Below, in pieces: positions 43,581-53,006 of a DNA stretch of 64,000 nucleotides. The stretch lies in assembly GCF_020164495.1 (NCBI RefSeq), contig NZ_JAIQYZ010000002.1:434001-498000 (forward strand). The letters run 5' to 3'. Origin of the DNA: Psychroflexus lacisalsi (GTDB taxonomy: Bacteria > Bacteroidota > Bacteroidia > Flavobacteriales > Flavobacteriaceae). The position numbers and the translations under genes were made by a program. The notes under the pieces are model-generated. The model was not told the origin of the DNA. It did not search any database and saw only the letters and a list, made by a program, of their open reading frames with translations. How positions within the stretch are numbered: position 1 is the first letter of the stretch; the number at the start of each line of letters is the position of its first letter.

Positions 43581-44612
43581 TCATTCGATTTCCAGATAAT
43601 TTCTCTTCACAAAATCCAAGGCTGTTTTAAGAATATGCCCCATAGTTTTACAGCGTTTGAAGCGGATGTCTCGGGTATAAGCGACGAGTTGGTTTCTCAG
43701 CGTCTTCACATTTTGATCTGAAGACACTCTGTCCTTCATCATAGAACGTATGAGCATTCTAAATCTTTTTTCTGAAGTGATTAAACGCTTAGCCACTTGA
43801 GAACGCTCTTCTTTCCTATATTGTTCTACCGAAGTGTCCTGAAGTAAATCTGAAACCATTTTGACCATAGGTCGGTTTTCTTTAAAAAAATGTGGCTGAT
43901 ATACTTTTAGATTGCCTTCATAGTTTTGCTGATCAAAATCTATCGCTCTGATTTTGTAATCTACATGGTCAAAATCATGAGTAGGGATTACGACGTAGTT
44001 ATAAGAACGCATATCCCCTAAAAGCCTTAGGGTGCAGCGTTCGTCAAACTTGACAAATTGCTTGGCAATTTCGTTCCTGGCTCTATCAGTGCACTCGGGT
44101 AAATGCTCTTTGATGAAGACATCTCCTGGAATCCCGGCAATATGCTCTTCTATTAAGGTGTCTTTGTTGACCAAAAAATTGATTCGGTTTGGGGAAAGAA
44201 TATGCTCAAAATCCAGCCCGTATATTCTGGAGGCATCTGCTTTTTTGATGTAGAAATAGGTGAAGTTATCGTTCAGTACATTTCTAACTTTAATCCGAAA
44301 GGGTTTAGAATTACCAAAAGTGCAATAGTCTATAGCATCGACATTGAGGAAATCCAGATGTTCACTACGCCCATCGGAGTGAAGGATAAGATAAACACGC
44401 TTTAAACTGTTATCGATTTCTTCCCGCTCAAAATCTGAATAGTAACATCTTACCCATAAAGTATCCTCGTCATGCCTATCATAGACCACGATAGAGCCTG
44501 AAAATCTCAATAAATCATCGTAAGAAACTGGAATCTTAGTGTTCCTGTTATAAGTCTGAAGGTATTTATTGAGCTGTTCGCTTATCGTAAACGATGGCTT
44601 TTTCCTAGACAT
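43581..44612 (-). CDS. Conserved hypothetical protein (Flavobacteriia)
   Basis: About 343 residues from the ATG at 44612; an ATG at 44627 adds MEKKL and is also possible. A soluble basic protein with no signal or membrane segments. The middle part has DMRSYNYVVIPTHDFDHVDYKIRAIDFDQQ, which I split as a His/Asp-rich patch at about 220-250. Its IRAIDFDQ faintly resembles the D-F-D region of kinase-like folds, but I cannot support that. The C-terminus is helical and Arg/Lys-rich (RSMMKDRVSSD). A TACCTTTG promoter word precedes it. The function is unknown. Confidence 0.75.
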   Translation of the reverse strand: MSRKKPSFTISEQLNKYLQTYNRNTKIPVSYDDLLRFSGSIVVYDRHDEDTLWVRCYYSDFEREEIDNSLKRVYLILHSDGRSEHLDFLNVDAIDYCTFGNSKPFRIKVRNVLNDNFTYFYIKKADASRIYGLDFEHILSPNRINFLVNKDTLIEEHIAGIPGDVFIKEHLPECTDRARNEIAKQFVKFDERCTLRLLGDMRSYNYVVIPTHDFDHVDYKIRAIDFDQQNYEGNLKVYQPHFFKENRPMVKMVSDLLQDTSVEQYRKEERSQVAKRLITSEKRFRMLIRSMMKDRVSSDQNVKTLRNQLVAYTRDIRFKRCKTMGHILKTALDFVKRNYLEIE

Positions 44613-44641
44613 GAGTTTCTTTTCCATGCACCCTTTTTTTT

Positions 44642-44649
44642 CAAAGGTA
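44642..44649 (-). promoter_or_regulatory. Promoter -7 element for the hypothetical gene 43581-44612
   Basis: TACCTTTG (TAnnTTTG) lies 15 bp before the first possible ATG and 30 bp before the second. The short leader to the first favours the second start. Confidence 0.4.
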
Positions 44650-44715
44650 GCAAATTTGCTTGCTTAATATGTAACATCAACTCTTGCTTTCCGTCTTATA
44701 AAAAACTGAACCACT

Positions 44716-45615
44716 TTGAAAACTATTTTAAAACTGAAAGGCCTCACCAAAAAATTTGGAAGTTTAACCGCTGTCAATGCACTTAGCTTCAATATCCAAA
44801 AAGGTAATGTTTATGGTATTCTGGGACCCAATGGAAGTGGGAAGTCAACCACTTTGGGAATGGTTCTGAATGTCGTCAATCCCACCTCTGGTAGTTTTGA
44901 GTGGTTTGATGGCAATATGACTACGCATAATGCTTTAAAAAAAGTGGGGGCTATCATCGAAAGTCCCAATTTCTACCCCAGCATGAGTGCTGAGGACAAT
45001 CTAAAGTTAGTTTGTAAGATCAAAGAAGTTGACTCTTCCAAAATAGATCATGTCCTTGACATCGTAAATCTTAAGGACCGAAAAAAAGACCATTTCAAAA
45101 GTTATTCATTGGGAATGAAACAGCGCCTGGCTATTGCTTCAGCTTTGCTCAATGATCCTGAGATCCTGATTCTTGATGAACCTACCAATGGGTTGGATCC
45201 TCAAGGCATCCATCAAATTCGAGAAATTATCAAAAGAATAGCCGCAGATGGCATGACCATTTTGCTAGCTTCTCACCTACTCGATGAGGTAGAAAAAGTT
45301 TGTTCTCATGTCATTGTCATCAGAAACGGAGTGAAATTGTATGCAGGTCCCGTGGACGAACTGAATGCTACTCATGGTTTTTTTGAATTGAAAAGTGAAG
45401 ATAAGGAAGCCTTAAAGCAACTTCTGGATACTCATGAGGCTATTGAAAGTTATGATGAAGAAGAAAATGACCTGATAAAAGCCATCTTATCTCAGCCTTA
45501 TGAAGCTAAAGCTCTAAACAAGGAATGTTTTGAAAACCAAATTTTACTGACTCATCTGGTAAAGCGAAAAGAAACGCTGGAAGAACAATTTTTAAAACTT
45601 ACGAAAAACCAATAA
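44716..45615 (+). CDS. ABC transporter ATP-binding protein (CcmA/DrrA type)
   Basis: The protein has 299 residues. The start is a TTG at 44716, since an in-frame stop lies just upstream and no ATG fits. Walker A GPNGSGKST (37-45), signature YSLGMKQRL, Walker B LILDEPTNGLDP and the switch His (LLASHLLDE) are complete. It energises an ABC-2 exporter whose membrane subunit is the next gene, 9 bp away. The last 80 residues are variable, as is usual in this group. The exported substrate is unknown. Confidence 0.92.
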   Translation: MKTILKLKGLTKKFGSLTAVNALSFNIQKGNVYGILGPNGSGKSTTLGMVLNVVNPTSGSFEWFDGNMTTHNALKKVGAIIESPNFYPSMSAEDNLKLVCKIKEVDSSKIDHVLDIVNLKDRKKDHFKSYSLGMKQRLAIASALLNDPEILILDEPTNGLDPQGIHQIREIIKRIAADGMTILLASHLLDEVEKVCSHVIVIRNGVKLYAGPVDELNATHGFFELKSEDKEALKQLLDTHEAIESYDEEENDLIKAILSQPYEAKALNKECFENQILLTHLVKRKETLEEQFLKLTKNQ

Positions 45616-45624
45616 GCTCTACTT

Positions 45625-46449
45625 ATGAAAAGACTTTTTCTTATAGAATTTCACAAGCTTAAAAATAATCGGGCGGCAAAAGTACTCAGCCTCATTTATT
45701 TCATCCTGTTTAGTGCCATTGCCTTGTTTGCCTCCATTCGGTTTAATTTTGGATCGATTGACTTCCGATTGGCAGACCAGGGCATTTTCAATTTTCCGTA
45801 CATCTGGCACTTCAACGCTTACATCGTTGCCTTTCTAAAGCTATTTTTAGCCGTAGTCATTGTATCCATGGTTTCCAGTGAATATACCAATCGGACTCTA
45901 AAGCAAAATTTAATCGATGGACTGAGCAAAAAGGAATTCATCTTGTCTAAATTTTATGGAGTATTGGGTTTTGCTTTGGCTTCAACACTATTACTTTTTA
46001 TAGTGAGTTTGATTTTAGGACTCATTTTTTCTGATTATAATGAAGTTGGAATCATCTTCTCTGACCTTGAATATATTTTCGCCTACTTTTTGAAGCTGAT
46101 TGGATTCTTTTCCATGTGTTTATTTTTTGGAATCTTATTAAGACGTTCTGCTTTTGCTTTAGGCTTTTTGTTTCTACTCTGGATTTTTGAAGGTATTGTT
46201 CAATTATTTGTGAAATTTCAGGCAGAATCCCTGGAGTTTATCGTTAACTTTTTACCGCTTCAGTCTATGGGCAATTTAATTATTGAGCCCTTTTCAAGGT
46301 TGGGAATCATAAAGTCAGCGGCTACTCAGTTAAACTCTGAATTTGAAAAATCTTATGATGTAGAATGGTCGGCGATCTTGATCGTCATGGCCTGGAGTTT
46401 TATCTTTATTTTTTCTTCCTGGAAACTTTTACAGAAGCGGGATCTTTAG
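45625..46449 (+). CDS. ABC-2 type transporter permease
   Basis: The 274-residue protein has six hydrophobic segments. The N-terminal pattern MKRLFLIEFHKLKNNRAAK is the usual cytoplasmic start of ABC-2 permeases, followed by SSEYTNRTLKQNLIDGLSK between helices 1 and 2. It forms the membrane channel for the ATPase encoded directly upstream. The two genes are a self-contained operon of unknown cargo, possibly a lipid, antibiotic or peptide. Confidence 0.88.
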   Translation: MKRLFLIEFHKLKNNRAAKVLSLIYFILFSAIALFASIRFNFGSIDFRLADQGIFNFPYIWHFNAYIVAFLKLFLAVVIVSMVSSEYTNRTLKQNLIDGLSKKEFILSKFYGVLGFALASTLLLFIVSLILGLIFSDYNEVGIIFSDLEYIFAYFLKLIGFFSMCLFFGILLRRSAFALGFLFLLWIFEGIVQLFVKFQAESLEFIVNFLPLQSMGNLIIEPFSRLGIIKSAATQLNSEFEKSYDVEWSAILIVMAWSFIFIFSSWKLLQKRDL

Positions 46450-46473
46450 ATTATATTTGAGGAAAATGGATTC

Positions 46474-49050
46474 TTGAGAACCTTTATTTTCTTGTTAATA
46501 TCTGTAATAAGCCTTTCTATTTTCGGACAGGGAGAAGCTAACAACTGGTATTTTGGAAACAATGCTGGTGTTACATTCAACACCAACCCGCCTTCAGCAC
46601 TTACCGATGGAGAACTCAACACTTCAGAAGGCTGTTCTTCTATTTCAGACTCCAACGGAAATCTTTTGATGTACACCGATGGAAGAACCATCTGGGACAG
46701 AAATCATAACATTATGCCGAATGCTGATTATTTTAGTGGCTCAGGACTGAATGGTGATCCTTCAAGCACCTCTAGTGGGTTAATTGTCCCTCACCCGACT
46801 GAACCTGATTTGTATTATGTCTTTACCGTTGACGAGCCCCACCATAACAATGCTTTTGCCTATCCAATACAAGGTCCTGCAGACAGATTTAGCAATAGAA
46901 TTGATACTTACGATGATGGTGGTATCATTCCTAGAGACGATGATGGATTCAACAATGGATTAAATTATTCATTGGTAGATATGAGCTTAAGAAGTGGTTT
47001 AGGCGATGTCGTACCTTCTAGTAAGAATATTCAGTTAGTCACCTACGCAGATTCTGATGAAGACAAAAAATATAAAGCTTCAGAAAAAATTACTGCAGTT
47101 AGAGGCCGTGATTGTAACTCGGTTTGGGTGATTACTCATTTTAAGGATACGTATTACTCCTTTTTGATTGATGATAATGGAATAGATGTTAACCCGGAAG
47201 TTTCTCAAGTTATCCCAAATATTCCAACCACATCCTACCGAAGAGGAGCTCTGGGCTATATGAAAGCTTCGCCTATTGGAGATAAAATTTTGACAGCTCA
47301 TTACTCTAAAACATTCAACAGAGAAGATTATACGGATGGTAAAGACGGTTCTGTATATCTGTATGATTTTGACAATGCCACAGGAGTAGTTTCTAATCCT
47401 ATTGAGTTGATTGGTAATGTCAACGCTTATAGTGTTGAATTTTCTCAAGATGGCACCAAAGCTTATGCTGTTGCCACCGATTTGTTTCCAAAAATTTTTC
47501 AGTGGGACTTAAATTCAACTGATATACCTGGTTCAAAAGAGACAATAACAACTTCAACTCAATTATTCAATGCTTTGCAACTTGGTCCGAATGGTAAAAT
47601 ATACCATTCATTAGACGGCGGTAGTTTACTAGGTGTTATCAATAATCCAAACCGAGCTGCAGAGAATGTCAATTATACGCAAGACATAAATCAAGGCGCT
47701 ATTTCTCTTGCTGGGAGGGCCTCTGCTGCAGGATTACCGCCTTTCATACAATCGCTTTTCAGCAAAAGAATTCCAATTGTTGAAACTAATGGAGAAGAAG
47801 TCATAGAGCAAGTTGCTTTATGCGATATGTATACTTATGAATTAAGTTATGATGATATTCCTGGCGCCACCTATACCTGGTCTAAAGATGGCATTATTTT
47901 AAATAGTGAAACTGGTTCTGCTGTAAATATTTCAGTTGATCCAACTTCAGAATTCCCAATTAGAGAAAATTACCGCTTAGAAGTCGATTTAAATAATGGA
48001 GAATGTCCGTTGATCGGAGTGGCCCAAATCACTTTCAATCAAAGTCCAATCTATAGTGATGGCGAACTCTTAACTTGTAGAATACCGGGAGAAGATGCCC
48101 TTTATGATTTAACTGAAATTCGTTCAGTGTTAAGCGATCAAGTCAGTTTAAACCCAGACCAAATAGAAGTTGAAATTTATAAGAATTCTGCTGATGTAAC
48201 TAGTGGAAATAATCCAATTCCTCTAACTTCAAATTTCACAAACATTGAAGACTTGTCTTCTCTTTACGTTAAAATCACAAGCTTTGGAGTATGTGAGGAT
48301 ATTAGGGAATTTGAACTTATTGCTGAAGATTTAGCCGACATCGATGAAAGTGATGAAATCCTCACCTATTGCCTGGAAGACTTCCCAGATGAAATTACAC
48401 TTGATCCCTTAAGTAGCAGCCAGGATCCTTCACGCTTTGAATTTGAATGGTCTACCGGCGAAACAACTCCTACGATTTCAGTTAACTCTGGAGGTAATTA
48501 TAATGTAGATGTCAACATCATAGGCACAAGTTGTACATCCCGAAAATCTTTCATCATAACTGAGTCCAACCTTGCTGACTTTGATCATCAAGTTGAAAGG
48601 CTGGGAGATGTCAGTAACTTAAAACTCCTTGTTAATCCTTCAAGCTTTGGAGATTATCAGTTTGCAATAAACAACGCATCCAGCTTCCAAGATTCCAACT
48701 TATTTGAAAATCTTAATCCTGGGGTTTATACTGTCTATGTAAGAGATAAATTGGGCTGTGGCATTTCAGAAAAAACAGTGGGTGTTCTTGGAATCATGAA
48801 GTTTTTCACGCCCAATGGTGATGGCATCAATGACCTTTGGGAAATAAGCGGATTACTGGATAATACTACGGAGGATATTTTACTTCAGGTTTATGACAGG
48901 TACGGTAAGCTTTTAAGGTCGTTTACAAATGCTGATCAAGGTTGGGATGGAACTTACAATGGTAGAGATTTACCTTCTGATGATTATTGGTATAGAATTC
49001 GCTTAACAGATGGAACAGTTGAAACCGGAAGTTTCACCTTAAAACGATAA
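46474..49050 (+). CDS. Large secreted surface protein with type IX secretion (type B) C-terminal domain
   Basis: The 858-residue protein opens at a TTG (46474) with a signal peptide ending near IFGQ. An N-terminal beta-propeller-like region, with repeated 'YVFTVDE', 'GPNGKIYHSLDGG' type strands, spans about 20-440. PKD/Ig-like modules with paired cysteines follow (about 450-760). The protein ends with MKFFTPNGDGINDLWEI and VYDRYGKLLRSF, the gliding-motility-associated type B sorting domain. It is exported by the type IX system and probably anchored at the cell surface. The ligand is unknown. Confidence 0.9.
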   Translation: MRTFIFLLISVISLSIFGQGEANNWYFGNNAGVTFNTNPPSALTDGELNTSEGCSSISDSNGNLLMYTDGRTIWDRNHNIMPNADYFSGSGLNGDPSSTSSGLIVPHPTEPDLYYVFTVDEPHHNNAFAYPIQGPADRFSNRIDTYDDGGIIPRDDDGFNNGLNYSLVDMSLRSGLGDVVPSSKNIQLVTYADSDEDKKYKASEKITAVRGRDCNSVWVITHFKDTYYSFLIDDNGIDVNPEVSQVIPNIPTTSYRRGALGYMKASPIGDKILTAHYSKTFNREDYTDGKDGSVYLYDFDNATGVVSNPIELIGNVNAYSVEFSQDGTKAYAVATDLFPKIFQWDLNSTDIPGSKETITTSTQLFNALQLGPNGKIYHSLDGGSLLGVINNPNRAAENVNYTQDINQGAISLAGRASAAGLPPFIQSLFSKRIPIVETNGEEVIEQVALCDMYTYELSYDDIPGATYTWSKDGIILNSETGSAVNISVDPTSEFPIRENYRLEVDLNNGECPLIGVAQITFNQSPIYSDGELLTCRIPGEDALYDLTEIRSVLSDQVSLNPDQIEVEIYKNSADVTSGNNPIPLTSNFTNIEDLSSLYVKITSFGVCEDIREFELIAEDLADIDESDEILTYCLEDFPDEITLDPLSSSQDPSRFEFEWSTGETTPTISVNSGGNYNVDVNIIGTSCTSRKSFIITESNLADFDHQVERLGDVSNLKLLVNPSSFGDYQFAINNASSFQDSNLFENLNPGVYTVYVRDKLGCGISEKTVGVLGIMKFFTPNGDGINDLWEISGLLDNTTEDILLQVYDRYGKLLRSFTNADQGWDGTYNGRDLPSDDYWYRIRLTDGTVETGSFTLKR

Positions 49051-49073
49051 GCAAACCATAAACACCTAACCTT

Positions 49074-49769
49074 ATGAAACTCGTATTTAGTATCACAATC
49101 TTATTATTTATAGTCTTAAATGTACAATCTCAGCAAAAAAACTTTATCGATCAGCCTTATATCGAAGTCAAAGGAAGTGCTGACACGCTTGTCTCTCCCG
49201 ACAGAATTTATTTAAATATTACCATTTCTGAAGAGGATACCAAAGGAAAATCCAGTGTTGAAGAATTGGAGCAGAAAATGATTTTAGAATTTAAAAAACT
49301 CAACATTGACATCGAAAAACAACTGTTTGTCTCCGATGCCAGCAGTAATTTCAAATCCTATTTTTTGTCCGGTCAAAAAGTTCTAAAAACTAAACAATAC
49401 AATCTACTCGTATACAAAGCTTCAACGCTTGGAGATGCTGTCAAAAGCCTGCAAGACATAGGAATTGCAAATGTGAATCTAGGAAAAACTGATCACTCCA
49501 AAATGGAAGAACTTAAAACGCAAATGAAAGCTAAGGCTGTAGCAAATGCTAAACAAAATGCGAAAGCGATGACAAATGCAATTGATCAAACACTTGGCAA
49601 AGCTATTTTTATTTCCGAAACCAATTCATTTGCCTATGCTTTACAAAGCAAAGCGTCTGGAATGCAAATAAGAGAGACATCTTCGATGGATGAGGAATCA
49701 TCTCCAAACTTATCGTTCGATCAATTTAAAATCAATAGCGAAGTGTTGCTCAGATTTATCCTTAATTAA
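49074..49769 (+). CDS. SIMPL (DUF541) domain periplasmic protein
   Basis: The 231-residue protein has an N-terminal signal (about 1-19). The SIMPL/DUF541 domain covers the remainder: IEVKGSADTLVSPDRIYLNITI at the front, LVYKASTLGDAVKSLQDIGIANV in the middle, KAKAVANAKQNAKAM at the helical centre. The family forms oligomeric periplasmic assemblies with oxidative-stress or signalling links in some species. No specific role is known here. It is 23 bp after the T9SS protein gene and is perhaps co-transcribed. Confidence 0.88.
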   Translation: MKLVFSITILLFIVLNVQSQQKNFIDQPYIEVKGSADTLVSPDRIYLNITISEEDTKGKSSVEELEQKMILEFKKLNIDIEKQLFVSDASSNFKSYFLSGQKVLKTKQYNLLVYKASTLGDAVKSLQDIGIANVNLGKTDHSKMEELKTQMKAKAVANAKQNAKAMTNAIDQTLGKAIFISETNSFAYALQSKASGMQIRETSSMDEESSPNLSFDQFKINSEVLLRFILN

Positions 49770-49944
49770 GCTTCCGGCATTTATATGCATAATGCTATCG
49801 TTCAAAAGAACTATAAGATTGCTAATAATTTGTGATTTTATCTTCTATTGATAAGTAATCGCCTTGGAAACAATTCAACATGATAATCGATTTCTCTTCT
49901 GAATTCTATACGTGTGAAATTAATGCCAAAGGAAACACTTTGAC

Positions 49945-49975
49945 TTTGGATTGACTTGTAAGCAAGGTATCTTCG
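49945..49975 (+). promoter_or_regulatory. Promoter of uvrB (TTTG-N19-TATCTTCG)
   Basis: TTTG at 49945-49948 is spaced exactly 19 bp from TATCTTCG at 49968-49975, a one-mismatch Bacteroidota sigma-A promoter, 46 bp before the ATG. This is the best two-box match in the window. Confidence 0.6.
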
Positions 49976-50021
49976 CATTTAAATTCATCTGAATTAGAGT
50001 GCCCGTATCTAAAATAAATAC

Positions 50022-52031
50022 ATGAAATTCAATTTAAAGTCAGACTTTAAACCTACAGGAGACCAGCCACAAGCGATTGAAAAACTGGTGCAGGGTGTCA
50101 ACAACAATGACCGCTACCAAACTCTATTGGGCGTGACGGGATCTGGTAAAACCTTTACCATGGCCAATGTGGTGGAAAGTGTTCAAAAACCAACCTTGGT
50201 TTTGGCGCATAACAAAACCCTGGCCGCACAATTGTATTCAGAATTTAAAGCCTTTTTTCCTGAAAATGCTATTGAATATTTTGTCTCATATTACGATTAT
50301 TACCAACCTGAAGCTTTTATTCCGTCAAGCGGAACCTACATTGAAAAAGATTTATCCATCAATGATGAGATCGAAAAACTGAGATTGAGCACAACATCTT
50401 CTTTACTTTCAGGTCGGCGTGATGTTTTAGTTGTGGCTTCAGTAAGTTGCCTTTACGGTATAGGAAACCCAGTTGAATTTCAAAAAAATGTGATTGAGGT
50501 AGAAGTTGATCAACACATTCCAAGAACTAAATTGCTTCAGCGCTTGGTTCAAAGTTTATATTCAAGAACCGAGGTTCAGTTTAACCGCGGCAATTTCAGA
50601 ATAAAAGGTGATACCTTGGATATATTTCCAGGTTATGCCGATCATGCTTATCGCATCCATTTTTTTGGAGATGACATTGAAGAAATTGAAGCATTCAATG
50701 TAGAGACCAATGAAATCATGGCCAAATATGATAAGTTAAATATTTATCCGGCCAATATTTTTGTGACCTCGCCTGATGTTTTGAATAGTGCAATTGATCA
50801 AATCGCAATTGATTTAGGCAAGCAAATCGAGTATTTCAAAGACATCGGCAAACCGCTTGAAGCTAAACGAATTGAGGAGCGTACCAATTTCGATTTGGAG
50901 ATGATTAAAGAATTGGGGTATTGTTCAGGGATTGAGAATTATTCCAGATATCTTGATGGCCGACAGCCAGGTACTAGGCCTTTCTGTTTGCTTGATTATT
51001 TTCCAGATGATTATTTAATGATTGTGGATGAAAGCCACGTGACTATTCCGCAAGTAGGCGCTATGTATGGCGGTGACCGCTCTCGTAAAGAAAATCTGGT
51101 AGATTATGGTTTTAGACTGCCCGCAGCCATGGACAACCGTCCTTTACGTCTGGAAGAATATGAGGCTTTACAAAACCAAGTCGTTTATGTAAGCGCTACT
51201 CCGGCAGATTATGAATTACAAAAGTCAGATGGTGTCTATGTAGAGCAAGTGATTAGGCCAACCGGTCTTTTGGATCCTGTAATTGAAGTTCGTCCGAGTC
51301 AAAATCAAATAGATGACTTGATTGAAGAAATCAACATTCGGGTAGAAAAGGATCAGCGTATTTTGGTGACTACCCTAACAAAGCGTATGGCAGAAGAGCT
51401 GACTAAATACTTAACGCGAGTCAAAATTAGAACACGTTACATTCACAGTGATATTGACACTTTGGAACGTGTGGAAATCATGTCTGATTTACGAAAAGGA
51501 GTATTTGACGTTCTGGTTGGAGTGAATTTATTGAGAGAAGGTCTGGATTTACCTGAAGTTTCTCTAGTAGCGATTTTGGATGCCGATAAAGAAGGCTTTC
51601 TGCGAAGCAATAGAACCTTAACGCAAACCATAGGTCGTGCGGCACGTCACCTGGAAGGCAGGGCGATTTTGTATGCTGATAAGATTACAGATAGCATGCA
51701 GAAAACCATCGATCAAACCGAATACAGAAGATCCAAACAAATTGAACACAATACTAAACATAATATTACGCCACAAGCTCTTAAAAAAGCTCACAATTCT
51801 GCTTTAAGCGGCAAAAAAGAAAAACCATACGAAGTTGTTGAAACTCCAACACTGCAGGCTGCTGAAGAAGCAGCTGAGAATTATAATGAAGCAGATCTAA
51901 AGAAAAGAATGACCTTGGTAAGGAAATCCATGGAGAAAGCTGCCAAAGACCTTGACTTTATGGAAGCAGCACGTTTCAGAGACGAGTTGAAAATGCTTCA
52001 GGATAAATTAGAAAAGGAAAAAGCATCTTAA
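50022..52031 (+). CDS. uvrB: Excinuclease ABC subunit B
   Basis: This 669-residue protein is the damage-verifying helicase of nucleotide excision repair. Walker A GVTGSGKT (37-44), the beta-hairpin start SYYDYYQPEAF, the helicase DE-box (VDESHVT) and motif VI (QTIGRAARH) are present. The UVR domain that contacts UvrC is at the C-terminus (about 630-664). Length and order are fully standard. It is expressed from its own promoter. Confidence 0.98.
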   Translation: MKFNLKSDFKPTGDQPQAIEKLVQGVNNNDRYQTLLGVTGSGKTFTMANVVESVQKPTLVLAHNKTLAAQLYSEFKAFFPENAIEYFVSYYDYYQPEAFIPSSGTYIEKDLSINDEIEKLRLSTTSSLLSGRRDVLVVASVSCLYGIGNPVEFQKNVIEVEVDQHIPRTKLLQRLVQSLYSRTEVQFNRGNFRIKGDTLDIFPGYADHAYRIHFFGDDIEEIEAFNVETNEIMAKYDKLNIYPANIFVTSPDVLNSAIDQIAIDLGKQIEYFKDIGKPLEAKRIEERTNFDLEMIKELGYCSGIENYSRYLDGRQPGTRPFCLLDYFPDDYLMIVDESHVTIPQVGAMYGGDRSRKENLVDYGFRLPAAMDNRPLRLEEYEALQNQVVYVSATPADYELQKSDGVYVEQVIRPTGLLDPVIEVRPSQNQIDDLIEEINIRVEKDQRILVTTLTKRMAEELTKYLTRVKIRTRYIHSDIDTLERVEIMSDLRKGVFDVLVGVNLLREGLDLPEVSLVAILDADKEGFLRSNRTLTQTIGRAARHLEGRAILYADKITDSMQKTIDQTEYRRSKQIEHNTKHNITPQALKKAHNSALSGKKEKPYEVVETPTLQAAEEAAENYNEADLKKRMTLVRKSMEKAAKDLDFMEAARFRDELKMLQDKLEKEKAS

Positions 52032-52203
52032 TTATAATTTGAACTGGATTTTAATTCACGTTTCGAGTCCAAATAAAGCGCTCACAATCAAAAATCTTGG
52101 TTATTAATAGTTAAGAATTTGTAGTCTTCGCAAAACACTTAATGGTCTTTGCGTTGAAACTTTTAAGTGTTAGAGATTAGTAATTAAATTATTCTAATTC
52201 TTT

Positions 52204-52743
52204 CTATTTTAAGAATTGTGTCTTAGACATAAAATCCCAAACACATACACCTGCTGTAACTGAAATGTTTAAAGAATGCTTCGTTCCAAGTTGTGGAATT
52301 TCCAGGACAGCATCGGAAACATCTACGACTTCTTGTTGAACTCCTTTTACTTCATTACCAAAAACAAATGCATAAGTTGTATCCTTTTCAGGTTTAAATT
52401 CGTTTAAAGAAACAGAGTTTTCCGCTTGCTCAATCGACATGATTTGCACATTATTTTCTTTCAGTTTACGTATCACTTCTAGAGTACTTTCAGCATAAGA
52501 CCAATCTACAGTTTGGGTAGCACCAAGAGCTGTTTTTTGAATGTCCTTATGAGGTGGAGTTGCAGTAATTCCGCAGAGATAAATTTTCTTAATTAAAAAC
52601 GCATCTGCCGTTCTAAATACAGAACCGATATTATTGAGGCTTCGGATGTTATCCAAAATTAGGATCAGAGGAGTTTTTTTTGAAGTTTTAAACTCAGCAT
52701 CCGTCTTTCGAATCAGTTCGCTATTTTTTAATTTTCTAGGCAT
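52204..52743 (-). CDS. TrmH/SpoU-family RNA 2'-O-methyltransferase
   Basis: The 179-residue SPOUT enzyme has motif 1 NNIGSVFRTADAF, motif 2 FGNEVKGV and motif 3 IPQLGTKHSLNISVTAG, forming the trefoil knot and SAM site. It methylates the ribose of tRNA or rRNA. The exact target (for example position 18 of tRNA) is not determined. In the ancestor it would have been adjacent to the tRNA-Leu/tRNA-Gly genes and mutS. A 9.4-kb element now lies between them. Confidence 0.92.
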   Translation of the reverse strand: MPRKLKNSELIRKTDAEFKTSKKTPLILILDNIRSLNNIGSVFRTADAFLIKKIYLCGITATPPHKDIQKTALGATQTVDWSYAESTLEVIRKLKENNVQIMSIEQAENSVSLNEFKPEKDTTYAFVFGNEVKGVQQEVVDVSDAVLEIPQLGTKHSLNISVTAGVCVWDFMSKTQFLK

Positions 52744-52761
52744 AACATTTTTTAAAACAAA

Positions 52762-52787
52762 AAACCCTTTGATTTCTCAAAGGGTTT
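52762..52787 (-). terminator. Stranded tRNA-Leu terminator
   Basis: The 10-bp stem AAACCCTTTG/CAAAGGGTTT with a six-base loop and a T-tract on the minus strand directly abuts the tRNA-end copy at 52789. It would have terminated the tRNA-Gly/tRNA-Leu transcript before the element split them apart. Confidence 0.85.
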
Positions 52788-52788
52788 G

Positions 52789-52807
52789 GTACTCGGAGCG
52801 GGACTTG
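52789..52807. other. Left attachment site (tRNA-Leu 3'-end copy)
   Basis: This is the 19-bp identical copy of 62168-62186. It is not followed by the rest of a tRNA. Confidence 0.88.
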
Positions 52808-52941
52808 TTTTGCCCTATTTATTTAGATAACATTAAATCTAAAAAACACCCGAAACCCTTTAATAACGTCGCAAAGCCTTTATAATTAGGACTTTTGATT
52901 ATTGAATTAAATTTAAACAAATCTAAACTAATCTACATTCT

Positions 52942-52964
52942 ACGTACAGATTGCGTACAGATTT
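52942..52964. other. Putative integrase arm-type sites, left end
   Basis: CGTACA occurs at 52943 and 52954 (11-bp period, same helical face), with GATTG/GATTT following each. A matching pair is found near the other end (62093 and 62104). It directly abuts the integrase -7 element, so binding could also repress integrase. Confidence 0.55.
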
Positions 52965-52965
52965 G

Positions 52966-52973
52966 TATATTTG
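52966..52973 (+). promoter_or_regulatory. Promoter -7 element of the integrase
   Basis: TATATTTG (TAnnTTTG) lies 33 bp before the ATG. The CGTACA pair lies where the -33 region would be. Confidence 0.5.
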
Positions 52974-53006
52974 CTTAATAAGTGCTAATTTAAAAACATT
53001 TGTAAG